This document shows positions 1 to 7,024 of a stretch of DNA of 11,725 bases, piece by piece. The DNA comes from Thermoleophilia bacterium (GTDB lineage Bacteria; Actinomycetota; Thermoleophilia; Gaiellales; SKUG01), in assembly GCA_025964455.1 (NCBI GenBank), contig JAOPYU010000337.1, positions 1 through 11,725 on the forward strand, given 5' to 3'. The position numbers and the translations under genes were made by a program. Positions within the stretch are counted from its first letter, which is position 1; each line of letters starts with the position of its first letter. The notes beneath the pieces were generated by a model. It was not told the DNA's origin, ran no database searches, and worked only from the letters and a program-made list of their open reading frames with translations.

Positions 1-1
1 C

Positions 2-2131
2 GCAGCCGTGCTCGCCGCCGAGTCGCGCGGCGTTCCCGGCGTCGCGCGCTCCGGCCCCGACGGGCGCCTCTACGTGCCGGTCGAGGCGCACCCCGACGAG
101 CTGCCGGCCCGCGCCAGGACCGCAGCCGCGGAGCGTGAGTACCGCGCGATCGTCGAGGAGATCATCGAGATCCGCGGCATCGACGCGCGCGTCTCGGAGT
201 TCGTGCGCTCCATCTCCGACGCCGGGGCCCTCGCCGACACCGCGGGCTACTCGCCCGACCTCACCCACGCCCAGAAGGTGCGCGTGCTCGAGGCGCTCGA
301 CGTCGAGGAGCGGCTGGCCGTGGCGATCGAGCTGCAGCGCGAAGTGCTCGCCGAACTGCAGGTGCGACGCCGCATCCGCGACGACATCCAGGACGAGACG
401 CAGAAGCAGCAGCGCGACTTCTTCCTGCGCAAGCAGATGGACTCGATCCGCAAGGAGCTCGGCGACGACGACGCCTCGGTCGTCGAGGAGTACCGCGCCA
501 AGCTCGACGATTCCGGGATGCCCGACGCCGTGCGCGAGCAGTTCGAGCGCGAGCTCGGACGCCTCGATCGGATGGGCGACGGCGGCATGGAGTCGCAGAC
601 CATCCGCTCCTACCTCGACTGGCTGCTCGCCGTGCCGTGGGGCGAGCGCAGCGAGGACGAGCTCGACATCGCTCGCGCACGCCAGGTGCTCGACGACGAG
701 CACGCCGGCCTCGACGACGTGAAGGAACGCATCATCGAGCACCTGTCCGTTCGCAAGCTCCGAATCGAGCGGGAAATCGACGCCGACCCTCGCTCGGGCG
801 CGATCCTCACGCTCATCGGACCGCCCGGCACGGGCAAGACGTCGATCGGCGAGTCGATCGCCCACGCACTCGGCCGCAAGTTCGTGCGCCTGTCACTCGG
901 TGGCATGCGCGACGAGGCGGAGATCCGCGGTCATCGTCGCACCTACGTCGGCGCCCTCCCGGGTCGCCTCGTGCGCGCCCTGCGCGATGCCGGCACGATG
1001 AATCCGGTGATCCTGCTCGACGAGGTCGACAAGCTCGGAGCCGACTGGCGGGGCGACCCCTCGAGCGCGCTGCTCGAGGTGCTCGATCCCGCGCAGAACC
1101 ACACGTTCCGCGACCACTACCTGGACGTGGAACTCGACCTCTCGCAGGTCGTGTTCATCGCCACCGCGAACGTTGCCGAGCAGATCCCCGGTCCGCTCCT
1201 GGACCGCATGGAGGTCATCCCGTTCGACGGCTACACCGTCGACGAGAAGGTCGCCATCGGCCGCGACCACCTCTGGCCGCGCCAGCGCGACCGCGCCGGG
1301 CTCCGGAGCGAGGAGGTCACGTTCGAGGATCAGGCGATGCGCGCAGTCGTCTCTGAGTACACACGCGAGAGTGGTGTCCGTCAGCTCGATCGGGCGCTCG
1401 CAACGGTGGCACGCAAGACCGCGACCAACCTCGTGGCAGCCGCCAGCGATGACGACCCGACCGTGACGGTCATCGATCCCGAGACCGCGCGCGTCGCCCT
1501 CGGCAAGCGCAAGGTCTGGCAGGAGAGCGCCGAGCGCACCGCCGTCCCGGGCGTCGCGACCGGCCTGGCCGTGACCGGCGCCGGCGGGGACGTGCTGTTC
1601 GTCGAGGCGACGTCGATGCCGAGCAACGGCCCCGGCGGGGAGCTGGTCCTGACCGGTCAGCTCGGCGACGTGATGCGCGAGAGCGCACGCATCGCACTGA
1701 GCCACGTGCGGGCGAACGCCGACGAGTTCAGCATCCCGGCCGAGGCGTTCGACGCGCGGACGTTCCACCTCCACGTGCCGGCGGGCGCGATCCCCAAGGA
1801 CGGGCCGAGCGCTGGCATCACCATGGCGACGGCACTCGTGTCACTGCTGACCGGGCGCCCGGTGCGCCACACGTTCGGCATGACCGGCGAGCTGACGCTC
1901 CAGGGCAAGGTGCTGCCGATCGGCGGGCTCAAGCAGAAGGTGCTGGCAGCCCATGCCGCCGGGCTCACCGAGATCGTGCTCCCCGAGCGCAACCGCGGCG
2001 ACCTGGACGACGTGCCGGCCGACGTGCGCGAAGCGATGTCGTTCCATCCCACGATGCTGCTGCACGAGGTGCTCGAGCTGGCACTCGAACCCCAGCCCAC
2101 CGCCGGAAGGGTGCCCCAGCACGCGAGCTGA
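2..2131 (+). CDS. lon: ATP-dependent protease Lon (LonA type), N-terminus outside window
   Basis: Homo-oligomeric AAA+ serine protease that unfolds and degrades damaged and regulatory proteins in the cytoplasm. The frame is open from the window edge. Numbering from the GTG at position 8 gives 707 residues; full LonA proteins are about 780-800, so roughly 80-100 residues of the N-terminal substrate-binding domain lie upstream, and that GTG is not the real start. Visible parts are the end of the N domain and the coiled helical linker (to about 245), Walker A GPPGTGKT at 271-278, Walker B ILLDEVDK with D338/E339, the EIRGHRRTYVGALPG loop, then the C-terminal protease domain. There PKDGPSAG holds catalytic Ser601 and GGLKQK holds the partner Lys644; their 43-residue spacing matches E. 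coli Ser679/Lys722. All catalytic residues are intact. SAERTAVPGVATGLAVTG is wording typical of actinobacterial Lon. The gene ends in TGA at 2129-2131. Confidence 0.98.
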   Translation, partial: AAVLAAESRGVPGVARSGPDGRLYVPVEAHPDELPARARTAAAEREYRAIVEEIIEIRGIDARVSEFVRSISDAGALADTAGYSPDLTHAQKVRVLEALDVEERLAVAIELQREVLAELQVRRRIRDDIQDETQKQQRDFFLRKQMDSIRKELGDDDASVVEEYRAKLDDSGMPDAVREQFERELGRLDRMGDGGMESQTIRSYLDWLLAVPWGERSEDELDIARARQVLDDEHAGLDDVKERIIEHLSVRKLRIEREIDADPRSGAILTLIGPPGTGKTSIGESIAHALGRKFVRLSLGGMRDEAEIRGHRRTYVGALPGRLVRALRDAGTMNPVILLDEVDKLGADWRGDPSSALLEVLDPAQNHTFRDHYLDVELDLSQVVFIATANVAEQIPGPLLDRMEVIPFDGYTVDEKVAIGRDHLWPRQRDRAGLRSEEVTFEDQAMRAVVSEYTRESGVRQLDRALATVARKTATNLVAAASDDDPTVTVIDPETARVALGKRKVWQESAERTAVPGVATGLAVTGAGGDVLFVEATSMPSNGPGGELVLTGQLGDVMRESARIALSHVRANADEFSIPAEAFDARTFHLHVPAGAIPKDGPSAGITMATALVSLLTGRPVRHTFGMTGELTLQGKVLPIGGLKQKVLAAHAAGLTEIVLPERNRGDLDDVPADVREAMSFHPTMLLHEVLELALEPQPTAGRVPQHAS

Positions 2132-2153
2132 TCCACCGGAGGGGCGTGGCTCC

Positions 2154-2162
2154 TGCTACGGT
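2154..2162 (+). promoter_or_regulatory. Possible extended -10 promoter for the RND gene
   Basis: TGCTACGGT at 2154-2162 reads as a TGn extension followed by TACGGT, which fits the TAnnnT form of an actinobacterial -10 box. No good -35 is visible 16-18 bases upstream. It would give a leader of roughly 55 bases before the ATG at 2223. The last base overlaps a perfect 8-bp palindrome, TCTCGAGA (2162-2169), which could serve as a regulator site. This is motif reading only, and such motifs arise often by chance. Confidence 0.28.
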
Positions 2163-2222
2163 CTCGAGAGCGTCAATGACCTGCATTGGCGCCGATTTTC
2201 GAAGCAGGAGCTCCGCCCCTTC

Positions 2223-5200
2223 ATGCGATCCCTCGTCAGCTGGTGCCTCGACCGGCGCCCCATCGTCATCCTGGCGACGGTCCTCGTCCTGATCGGTGGA
2301 GTGCTCGGCGCCACGCAGCTGCGCCAGCAGCTCTTTCCGGACTTCGACTTCCCCTTCTCGATCATCACGATGGATGCCGCGGGCCTCGACGCGGTGACGC
2401 TCGACGAGCAGGTCGCACGACCGATCGAGCGCGAGGTCGCGGGCCTCGAGGGCGTCGAATCGGTGGCGACCGTCGCGAGTGACGGACAGCTGCGCATCTA
2501 CGCCGAACTCGCCTACGGCAGTGACTCCAAGGAGATGAACCGCACGATCACCGAGGCGATCGATGGCATCGACCTGCCCGAGGGTGTCGACGCGCCCGAG
2601 TTCGCGGGCGGCTTCCAGGAGCAGGCCGTCGTCCTGGCCACGATCCGCGCGAAGGACGGCGACCTGCCAGCGCTCACGCGTCAGGCCGCCGACGTGGCCT
2701 CCGACTTGGAGGCCGTCGAGGGCGTCGCGCGCGTCGACGTCTCCGGCGGCTCGGATCCGCGCGTGCAGGTCCGCCTCGGCCGCGATGCGATCGCCCAGGG
2801 CGTGACCGCACAAGCAGTCGCCGATGCGATTGAATCGAGCCAGTCGCGCGCGAACGTCGGCGTGGTCGCCGGCGCCCAGGGCCCGCTCGGCATCGTCGTC
2901 GAAGGGCCCGACGTCACCTCCGACGTCGCTGCCCTCGAGCAGCTGGTGGTCCCCGGCGCCTCAGCACCGCTCGGCGACCTCGCGACCGTCACCCGGATCG
3001 ACGCGGCCGACGGCGGATTCGCGGTCGTCAACGGTGATCCGGCCCTCACCGTCTCGGTGTTCCGCGAGACCGGCAAGGACGAGGTCGCCGCAGTCGACGG
3101 CGCACTCGAGGTGCTCGACGACGCGGAGCGGACGCTCGATGGTGACGCGGTCTCCGTGCTCTACGAGACCGCGAGTGACATCCGCGGCTCGATCCGCGGC
3201 CTGATCGTCGAGGGCGTGCTCGGCGCGCTCTTCGCCGTGATCGTCATCTTCCTGTTCCTGCGCAGCATCCGTTCAACACTCGTCGCAGCCATCTCGATCC
3301 CGACCTCGATCGTGTTCGGACTGCTCGCCGCGTGGCTGCTCGGCCTCACGATCAACATCATCACGCTCGCGGGTCTGACGATCGCGGTCGGGCGCGTCAT
3401 CGACGACGGCATCGTCGTGCTCGAGAACATCCACAAGCACCTCGAGCGTGGCGCCTCGCGTCGCCGCGCGATGGTCGACGGCACGAGCGAGGTCGCCGTC
3501 GCGATCGCCTCGAGCACCATCGCCACCGCTGCCGTGTTCCTGCCGATCGGCCTCGTCGGCGGACTCATCAGCGAGATCTTCCTCTCCTTCTCGATCATCG
3601 TGACCGTCGCGCTGTTCGCCTCGCTGCTGGTCGCGGTCACGCTCATCCCGGTGGTCGGCAGCTACGTGCTGCGGCCTGCCGCCACGCCCCACGATCCGGA
3701 GCACGACGCCCTCGCGCGCCTCGTCGGCCCGGCGACCCGCTTCGGCATCCGCTGGCGCTGGATCGTGCTCGCGCTCGCGGTGCTCTCGATGGCGGGCGTG
3801 TTCGGCGCCGTGGCCGCTGGCGCGATCCCCACGCAGTTCCTCCCGTCCGAAGGTGCGAGCCAGGTCACCGGCACCGTGCAGATGCCACCTGGCACGAGCG
3901 CCGACGCCGCCCGTCGCGCGCTCGAGCCGCTCAACGATCGCTTCGACGACGTCGACGGCATCAAGGACGTCCAGCTGACCTACGGCATCAAGAGTGGCAA
4001 CGCCGCCTTCGACCCGACCATCGGCGCCAGCACCGCGGAGTTCTTCCTGACCCTGCGCGACGGGACCGACGGCGAGCGGGTGGAACGCGACCTGCGCGCC
4101 TTCGGCACGAAGCAGTACCCGGGCGCGTTCGGCGTGATGGTGCTCGAGGACGGACCGCCGAGCGGCAGCTTCCAGGTCAACATCGAGGGCGACGACCAGG
4201 CCGACATCGCGAAGGCGGCCGACATCGTCGGAAAGCGGCTGCGCGAAGGGGCGAAGGGGTGGCAGCTGGTCGAGGTCGAGGCCCAGGCATCCCAGTCGGT
4301 CCCGCAGCTCGTCGCCACCGTCCGCCCGGACTCGCCGGTGGACGCATCGGCCGTCGAGACCGCCCTGCGCGGCGTGACGAGCCCGATCACGATCGCACCC
4401 GCCGCGGGCGGGACCCCGATCTCGGTGACCACCGACTCGCGCGTATCGACCGACCCGCGCGCGCTCGGCGCCGTGCGCGTCGCCACCCCCGGCGGCGCCA
4501 CCGTCCCGCTCTCGCGCGTCGCCACGCTCACGCCCACGCAGAATCCCGCCTTCGTCAACCGCGTCGAGGGCACGCTCTCGGGCAGCATCACCGCCCGCAT
4601 GCTCGGCGAGGACGTCGCCGGCACCAACGCGGAGATCCGGAAAGCCGTCGAGCGCCTCGACCTGCCCACGGGCGTCGAGCTCGACTGGGACCAGGGCGAC
4701 CAGGCCTTCGTGCAGGAGATGTTCGCGGACATGGGCGTCGCGATGATCGTCGCGATCACGCTCGTGTTCTTCGTACTCGTCGTGTTCTTCGGGTCGCTCG
4801 CGCACCCGTTCACGATCCTCGCGCCGATCCTGTTCTCGTTCATCGGCTCGTTCGGGGCACTCATCATCACCGGCCGCCCCCTCGGGCTGCCCGCGATGAT
4901 CGGGCAGCTGCTGCTGATCGGCATCATCGTTTCCAACTCGATCCTGCTGGTCGATGCCACGCTGCACATGCGCAAGACCGGCGTCCGTCGCGACGAGGCG
5001 CTGCTGCGGGCTGCCCGCCTGCGCGTGCGCCCCGTGCTCATGACGGCGGCCGCCACGATCGCCGCGCTCACCCCGCTCGCACTCGGCATCTCCGGCGAGG
5101 GCGGCATCATCTCCCAGTCGCTCGGCACGGTCGTGATCGGCGGACTGCTCGTCGCAACGCTGCTGACCCTCGTGCTCGTGCCGGCCGTGTTCCGCATCCT

Positions 5201-5270
5201 GGATCGCGACCGCGACCAGACGCGCCATCACGACGACGACGATGGATTGCACGACTCTGCGGTCGGGTAG
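2223..5270 (+). CDS. RND-superfamily efflux permease (HAE/AcrB-like)
   Basis: Proton-driven exporter of the cytoplasmic membrane, 1015 aa, close to the usual 1020-1050 for HAE-type RND permeases. The frame is open further upstream, but ATG 2223 is chosen because MRSLVSWCLDRRPIVIL is the normal short cytoplasmic head before TM1; AGGAG at 2206-2210 is 12 bases away, a rather long spacing. The plan is TM1 (about 12-31), porter loop 1 (32-320), TM2-6 (about 327-485), TM7 (514-535), porter loop 2, TM8-12 (about 838-990) and a His/Asp-rich tail. TM4 carries GRVIDDGIVVLENI with the paired Asp394/Asp395 of the proton relay. In TM10, where AcrB has Lys940, this protein reads VSNSILLVD with Ser904; Gram-positive relatives such as SwrC also lack the Lys as I recall. 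No membrane-fusion adaptor or TolC-like gene is adjacent, as expected without an outer membrane. The substrate cannot be read from sequence; drugs, lipids or surfactants are possible. Confidence 0.93.
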   Translation: MRSLVSWCLDRRPIVILATVLVLIGGVLGATQLRQQLFPDFDFPFSIITMDAAGLDAVTLDEQVARPIEREVAGLEGVESVATVASDGQLRIYAELAYGSDSKEMNRTITEAIDGIDLPEGVDAPEFAGGFQEQAVVLATIRAKDGDLPALTRQAADVASDLEAVEGVARVDVSGGSDPRVQVRLGRDAIAQGVTAQAVADAIESSQSRANVGVVAGAQGPLGIVVEGPDVTSDVAALEQLVVPGASAPLGDLATVTRIDAADGGFAVVNGDPALTVSVFRETGKDEVAAVDGALEVLDDAERTLDGDAVSVLYETASDIRGSIRGLIVEGVLGALFAVIVIFLFLRSIRSTLVAAISIPTSIVFGLLAAWLLGLTINIITLAGLTIAVGRVIDDGIVVLENIHKHLERGASRRRAMVDGTSEVAVAIASSTIATAAVFLPIGLVGGLISEIFLSFSIIVTVALFASLLVAVTLIPVVGSYVLRPAATPHDPEHDALARLVGPATRFGIRWRWIVLALAVLSMAGVFGAVAAGAIPTQFLPSEGASQVTGTVQMPPGTSADAARRALEPLNDRFDDVDGIKDVQLTYGIKSGNAAFDPTIGASTAEFFLTLRDGTDGERVERDLRAFGTKQYPGAFGVMVLEDGPPSGSFQVNIEGDDQADIAKAADIVGKRLREGAKGWQLVEVEAQASQSVPQLVATVRPDSPVDASAVETALRGVTSPITIAPAAGGTPISVTTDSRVSTDPRALGAVRVATPGGATVPLSRVATLTPTQNPAFVNRVEGTLSGSITARMLGEDVAGTNAEIRKAVERLDLPTGVELDWDQGDQAFVQEMFADMGVAMIVAITLVFFVLVVFFGSLAHPFTILAPILFSFIGSFGALIITGRPLGLPAMIGQLLLIGIIVSNSILLVDATLHMRKTGVRRDEALLRAARLRVRPVLMTAAATIAALTPLALGISGEGGIISQSLGTVVIGGLLVATLLTLVLVPAVFRILDRDRDQTRHHDDDDGLHDSAVG

Positions 5271-5330
5271 GCGATCCTCGCGTCGCGCGCGCATGGATGC
5301 AGCCTGTCGCGACCAGCAGTCGAGACACCT

Positions 5331-5336
5331 GGAGGA
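5331..5336 (+). promoter_or_regulatory. Ribosome binding site fixing the DUF3105 start
   Basis: GGAGGA sits 7 bases before the ATG at 5344, a near-ideal Shine-Dalgarno match and spacing. It settles the start in favour of 5344 over the in-frame extension reaching back to 5242, which would overlap the end of the RND gene and bury the signal peptide. Confidence 0.8.
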
Positions 5337-5343
5337 ACCGGCC

Positions 5344-6054
5344 ATGCGCCGAGCACGAACGAGCACCATCATCCTCGCGATCATCGTGGCGTTCTCGATG
5401 CTCGTGGCCGCCGGCTGCGGCGGCTCAGGCTCCGGGAAGGCCTCGAAGCCTTCGAGCGCGTCCACCGAGATTCGCAAGGTGACGATCCCCAAGCCCGACA
5501 GCGAGCTGGACGCCGAGGTCGGACCCGAGACCGTCACGACCCTGCGGAGCGCCGGCTGCGAGCTCGGGACCTTCCCCGACACCGAGGGCCTGCACGTCGA
5601 CCAGGGCGAGGATCTCAAGAGCCCGCAGTTCCCGCCGGTCGGCGGGTCGCACTTCGAGGACTGGGCGCCCTTCGGTCGCTACACGGAGCCGATCGACGAC
5701 GGCTTCGTGGTCCACAACCTCGAGCACGGCGGCGTCGTGGCGTGGGTCGGCACCAAGGTGGACGACGCGACCGTCAAGGCGATCGACGGGCTGCTCGACG
5801 ACGGCGAGAAGTGGGTGCTGGCGCCCCGCACGGACATCGAGGGCCTCTACTCCGCCGCGTGGTTCACGGCGCTGACATGCCCGCCCAAGGCGCTCGAGAC
5901 GCTCGGCCCCAAGGGCGTCGCATCGGCCCTCGATGACTGGTACGACGCTGTCAACTCCACCGGCTCGAAGGCGGAGAAGGATGTTCCCGCCTACGCTGGC
6001 GCCATGAAGGAGCCGTCGCCCAAGCGCGACATCTCCGAGCCGTCACCGTTCTAG
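5344..6054 (+). CDS. DUF3105 lipoprotein
   Basis: Predicted membrane-anchored extracytoplasmic protein of 236 aa, function unknown. The N-terminus is a lipoprotein signal: basic MRRARTS, a hydrophobic stretch ILAIIVAFSMLV, then AAGC with the lipidated Cys at residue 25. The -3 residue is Ala, slightly off the classic Leu. A Gly/Ser-rich linker follows. The rest matches the DUF3105 family: PPVGGSHFEDWAPFG with His103, then VVHNLEHGGVV with His124 and His128. These three His, in the most conserved blocks, look like a metal or catalytic site, though no reaction is established to my knowledge. Cys72 and Cys179 may form a disulfide. The tail is Pro/Ser/Lys-rich. It lies 73 bp after the RND permease and 28 bp before the Xi-GST, so shared transcription is likely. 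Family assignment is from memory of its motifs. Confidence 0.88.
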   Translation: MRRARTSTIILAIIVAFSMLVAAGCGGSGSGKASKPSSASTEIRKVTIPKPDSELDAEVGPETVTTLRSAGCELGTFPDTEGLHVDQGEDLKSPQFPPVGGSHFEDWAPFGRYTEPIDDGFVVHNLEHGGVVAWVGTKVDDATVKAIDGLLDDGEKWVLAPRTDIEGLYSAAWFTALTCPPKALETLGPKGVASALDDWYDAVNSTGSKAEKDVPAYAGAMKEPSPKRDISEPSPF

Positions 6055-6082
6055 CAACCACAGCGCCCGAGGTCCCGCAGCC

Positions 6083-7024
6083 ATGTCAGCCGACGCCCAG
6101 TTCAGTGCAGAGACCACCGAGGACGGCGCGTGGAAGCGCCAGCAGAGCGCCTTCCGGCAGCGTGTCAGCTCCGATCCGGCGGCCGAGTTCCCCGCGGCGG
6201 CCGGTCGCTACCACCTGTACGTGTGCAAGGCGTGCCCGTGGGCGCACCGCTCGATGATCGTACGCATGCTCAAGGGGCTCGAGGAGACGATCGCCATGAC
6301 CGTGGTTGATCCGCTCCGCGACGAGAAGGGGTGGCGGTTCGGCGCCGGCGACCAGCTCACCGGTGACGTGGATCCACTCCACGGCTGGACCTACCTGAGC
6401 GAGGCGTACGCGGCGACCGATCCCGATTTCGATGCACGCGTGACGGTACCCGTGATCTGGGACACGGAGACCGATCGGATCGTCAACAACGAATCCAGCG
6501 AGGTCATCCGGATCCTCAACTCCGAGTTCAATGCCTTCGCGCGGGTGCCGGAGCTCGACCTCTACCCGGCGGACCTGCGCGAGGAGATCGACTCGGTCAA
6601 CGAGTGGGTCTACTCGAGCATCAACAACGGCGTGTACCGGTGCGGCTTCGCCACCTCCCAGGAAGCCTACGACGAGGCGTTCGACGACCTGTTCTCAGGC
6701 CTCGACCGCGTCGAGCGGATCCTCGCCGACCGCCGCTACCTGGCCGGCGACGTCATCACCGAGGCGGACTGGCGGTTGTTCACCACGCTGGTGCGCTTCG
6801 ACTCGGTGTACGTGACGCACTTCAAGACCAACCAGCGCCGGCTCGTCGACTACGAACGCCTCTGGCCCTACGCCCGCGAGCTGTTCCAGGTCCCCGGCAT
6901 CGCGGCGACGGTCGACCAGGACCACATCAAGCGCCACTACTTCATGACGCACGACCGGATCAACCCGACGGCGATCGTCCCGCGCGGTCCGGTCGTGGAC
7001 TGGCTCGAGCCGCACGGGCGATGA
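6083..7024 (+). CDS. yqjG: Xi-class glutathione S-transferase / glutathionyl-hydroquinone reductase family
   Basis: Cytoplasmic thiol-transferase of 313 aa, resembling E. coli YqjG (about 328 aa) along its whole length. Known relatives (YqjG, ECM4, PcpF) reduce glutathionyl-hydroquinones, releasing hydroquinone through a Cys nucleophile. The thioredoxin-fold half has ACPWAHR with catalytic Cys51 and the thiol-binding NES at 136-138. The helical half has INNGVYRCGFATSQEAYDEA, LTEAD-like ITEADWRLFTTLVRFDSVYV, and the end motif HYFMTHDRINPT...EPHGR, all hallmarks of the family. ATG 6083 aligns with family N-termini; only GAGG about 10 bases upstream serves as an RBS. Its TGA overlaps the ATG of the flavin oxidoreductase (ATGA), so the two are probably translated together. 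Most Actinomycetota make mycothiol, not glutathione, so the true co-substrate may be another thiol; that is inference. Confidence 0.93.
   Translation: MSADAQFSAETTEDGAWKRQQSAFRQRVSSDPAAEFPAAAGRYHLYVCKACPWAHRSMIVRMLKGLEETIAMTVVDPLRDEKGWRFGAGDQLTGDVDPLHGWTYLSEAYAATDPDFDARVTVPVIWDTETDRIVNNESSEVIRILNSEFNAFARVPELDLYPADLREEIDSVNEWVYSSINNGVYRCGFATSQEAYDEAFDDLFSGLDRVERILADRRYLAGDVITEADWRLFTTLVRFDSVYVTHFKTNQRRLVDYERLWPYARELFQVPGIAATVDQDHIKRHYFMTHDRINPTAIVPRGPVVDWLEPHGR

Noticed and set aside
893..1774. Open frame of 293 codons on the - strand inside lon
   Set aside because: The + strand here encodes the conserved ATPase and protease core of Lon; the antisense product has no motif.
2132..2150. GGAG...CTCC hairpin after lon as a terminator
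   Set aside because: Only a 4-bp stem with no T-tract.
1953..2222. Upstream extension of the RND frame into lon
   Set aside because: It overlaps the catalytic end of Lon and does not look like RND sequence; ATG 2223 directly precedes the normal TM1 head.
5282..5313. GTCGCG...CGCGAC inverted repeat between the RND and DUF3105 genes
   Set aside because: A 6-bp GC-only stem with a 20-base interior in GC-rich DNA, no T-tract; expected by chance.
3332..5482. Second + strand frame of 716 codons within the RND gene
   Set aside because: Arg/Ala/Pro-rich shadow in another frame; the RND frame shows membrane segments and the DD motif.
3273..5618. Open frame of 781 codons on the - strand
   Set aside because: It lies antisense to the RND permease and DUF3105 genes, and its translation is a low-complexity run of Arg, Asp, Glu, His and Gly with no family motif. 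Long antisense frames are normal at this GC content.
6604..7020. Upstream extension of the GMC oxidoreductase frame
   Set aside because: It overlaps the conserved C-terminal half of the Xi-GST and translates to Arg/Pro-rich sequence; ATG 7021 fits the start of the FAD fold.
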